Below, piece after piece: positions 5,079 through 6,306 of a DNA stretch of 6,306 nucleotides. The notes beneath the pieces are model-generated. The model saw only the letters and a list, made by a program, of their open reading frames with translations, was not told the DNA's origin and ran no database searches. The position numbers and the translations under genes are program-made. The stretch spans positions 1 through 6,306 of the forward strand of contig JAQCNG010000328.1 of NCBI GenBank assembly GCA_028275145.1, read 5' to 3'. Numbering within the stretch: position 1 is the first letter of the stretch; every line of letters starts with the position of its first letter. The stretch comes from Halovenus sp. (lineage in GTDB: Archaea; Halobacteriota; Halobacteria; Halobacteriales; Haloarculaceae).

Positions 5079-6217
5079 AAGCGCAGGTCCGCAACGGCGT
5101 TGCGCACCGTCTCGAGCAGGGCCGTCGGCTCCGCTTCGCCGACCAGCGTGACGTGTCCCATCTTGCGGAGGTCGTAGACCTCGTGTTTGCCGTACCAGTG
5201 CAGGGCCAGTCTGTCCCGCGTCAGGGCGTCCTCGACACCGGCCAGGTGTGCCTGCCGACGTGTCTCCACGTCGCCGAGGATGTTCGCCGAGGCGGTCGGT
5301 CCGCGCCGGTCGGTCGCCCCCAGGGGCAGTCCGAGCACGCCCCGGAGATGTTGCTCGAACTGCGAGGTGTGACAGCCCTCGATAGTCCAGTGCCCGGAGT
5401 TGTGGGGGCGAGGGGCAATCTCGTTGAGCAGTACGTCGCCGTTGGTCTCGAACAGTTCGACCCCGAACACCCCCCGTCCGGAGAGCACATCGAGCACGTC
5501 GAGTGCCACCTCGCGGGCACGCTCGCGAACCGCCTCGGTCGTCCGGGCCGGCGAACAGGTCGTCCGGAGTATCTCCGCCTCGTGGATTGTCTCGGTGACG
5601 GGAAACGTGTCCCGCTCGCCGTCCCCGACCGCGCCCATGACGGCCAGCTCCCGGTCGTAGTCGACGAACTCCTCGACCATCGCCGGCCCGTCGATGGCCT
5701 CGAACGCCGTCCCGACGCCGTCGGGTGACTCCACGGGGACGTTCCCGCGGCCGTCGTACCCGCCCTCCCGGGCTTTCAGCATCGCCGGATAGCCAAGCTC
5801 CTCGAGTGCCGCCCGGAGGTCGGCGACCGAGTCGACCGCCCGGAACGCGGGAACGGGAACCCCGGCGTCGCGCAGACGGCGCTTCTGGACCAGTTTGTCC
5901 TGGATGAGTCGCAGCGTCTCCGGATGGGGGTGGACCGGCGTCCCGGTCGCCTCGCTGACCCGCTCGAGCGCGTCCGGGTCCGCGAGTTCGATTTCGAAGG
6001 TGAGGTAGTCGGCACGCTCGGCGAGTGCCCGAACCGTCGCCTCGTCGTCGAAATCGCCGACAATCTGGTCGCGCACGACCGGCGCTGCCGGGGCGTCCGG
6101 TGTCGGGTCAGAAACAACGAGTTCGACACCCAGCGGCGCTGCTGCCTCGCCGAGCATCCGACCCAACTGTCCGCCCCCGACGACGCCCACTGTCGTCTCC
6201 GAGGGAACGTGTGACAT
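5075..6217 (-). CDS. purK: PurK, 5-(carboxyamino)imidazole ribonucleotide synthase
   Basis: A 380-residue cytoplasmic ATP-grasp enzyme that carboxylates AIR with bicarbonate and ATP to N5-CAIR, the substrate of the mutase PurE in purine synthesis. Visible signatures are the nucleotide-fold start VGVVGGGQLGRM (10-21), QDKLVQKRRL (106-115), the ATP-grasp loop KAREGGYDGRGN (148-159), VEEFVDYDRELAV (181-193), FGVELFE (251-257), the metal/substrate segment NEIAPRPHNSGHWTIEGC (265-282) with TSQFEQHLR after it, and the C-terminal HWYGKHEVYDLRKMGH (340-355). The start at 6217 is the ATG just before the first strand and has a TATA-like box at the right distance; a frame extension to a TTG at 6298 adds unrelated residues. 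PurE is not seen: the gene downstream is convergent, so purE would be upstream of the right edge or elsewhere. Confidence 0.97.
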   Translation of the reverse strand: MSHVPSETTVGVVGGGQLGRMLGEAAAPLGVELVVSDPTPDAPAAPVVRDQIVGDFDDEATVRALAERADYLTFEIELADPDALERVSEATGTPVHPHPETLRLIQDKLVQKRRLRDAGVPVPAFRAVDSVADLRAALEELGYPAMLKAREGGYDGRGNVPVESPDGVGTAFEAIDGPAMVEEFVDYDRELAVMGAVGDGERDTFPVTETIHEAEILRTTCSPARTTEAVRERAREVALDVLDVLSGRGVFGVELFETNGDVLLNEIAPRPHNSGHWTIEGCHTSQFEQHLRGVLGLPLGATDRRGPTASANILGDVETRRQAHLAGVEDALTRDRLALHWYGKHEVYDLRKMGHVTLVGEAEPTALLETVRNAVADLRF

Positions 6218-6240
6218 ATCTCCCGTTCCCGCGAGAGGGG

Positions 6241-6248
6241 CAAATACG
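6241..6248 (-). promoter_or_regulatory. TATA-like box of purK
   Basis: On the minus strand the sequence is CGTATTTG; GTATTT lies 30 to 25 bases before the purK ATG at 6217, the same register as the other promoters here, suggesting a leaderless transcript. GGGAGAT directly touching the ATG is too close to act as a normal Shine-Dalgarno. A purine-nucleotide operator was not recognised. Confidence 0.5.
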
Positions 6249-6306
6249 CATCGTTTTCCACCTCGTCGAGCGGTAGATTCTTTGATGGGTGTTCCCAACC
6301 GGCAGA

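Noticed and set aside
6218..6298. In-frame upstream extension of purK from a TTG
   Set aside because: The added residues are not part of the PurK fold, and the ATG at 6217 lies just before VGVVGGGQLGRM with a TATA-like box at the expected distance.
1..6306. Mobile elements, tRNA or rRNA genes
   Set aside because: No transposase or integrase motifs, terminal inverted repeats, attachment-site duplication, or tRNA/rRNA signatures were seen on either strand.

Overview
The window looks like an ordinary stretch of haloarchaeal chromosome. It is GC-rich, its proteins are rich in Asp/Glu and poor in Lys, and the transporter lipoprotein carries a twin-arginine signal with a lipobox. Most starts have no Shine-Dalgarno sequence but do have an AT-rich hexamer 25-30 bases upstream, as expected for leaderless archaeal transcripts. 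I cannot name the genus or species.

Layout from left to right: (1) positions 1-410, minus strand, hold the 5' part of grpE, the nucleotide-exchange factor of the DnaK chaperone; the gene runs off the left edge. (2) Positions 411-736 are a divergent control region with a 52-bp perfect-length tandem duplication directly upstream of the grpE promoter. (3) Positions 737-1348, plus strand, encode a stand-alone metallo-beta-lactamase-fold hydrolase. (4) Positions 1349-1503 are an AT-rich regulatory spacer with two palindromes, one overlapping the TATA box of the next operon. (5) Positions 1504-4619, plus strand, are a three-gene ABC importer operon in the order phnD-phnC-phnE: a Tat-exported lipoprotein that binds substrate, an ATPase and a permease. 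A predicted hairpin lies between phnD and phnC, and phnC and phnE overlap by ATGA. (6) Positions 4620-4853 are a spacer with short imperfect repeats. (7) Positions 4854-5078, plus strand, encode a small acidic protein with a possible helix-turn-helix resembling UPF0175. (8) Positions 5075-6217, minus strand, encode PurK, a purine-biosynthesis ATP-grasp enzyme. Its stop codon shares the palindrome CTAG with the stop of the convergent small gene.

The phn genes form one functional unit: PhnD captures a phosphonate, phosphate or similar oxyanion outside the membrane, PhnE forms the channel and PhnC drives uptake. No C-P lyase or other phosphonate-breaking gene is visible, so the substrate could be phosphate, phosphite or a phosphonate processed elsewhere. 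The other genes (chaperone, hydrolase, purine synthesis) are unrelated housekeeping neighbours.

I found no clearly new biological system here. The observations worth a second look are regulatory or structural: the tandem duplication at grpE, the palindromic phnD promoter, the intercistronic hairpin, a calcium-loop-like motif in PhnD, a shared TTCAAG promoter-like element before two genes, and the shared stop codon.
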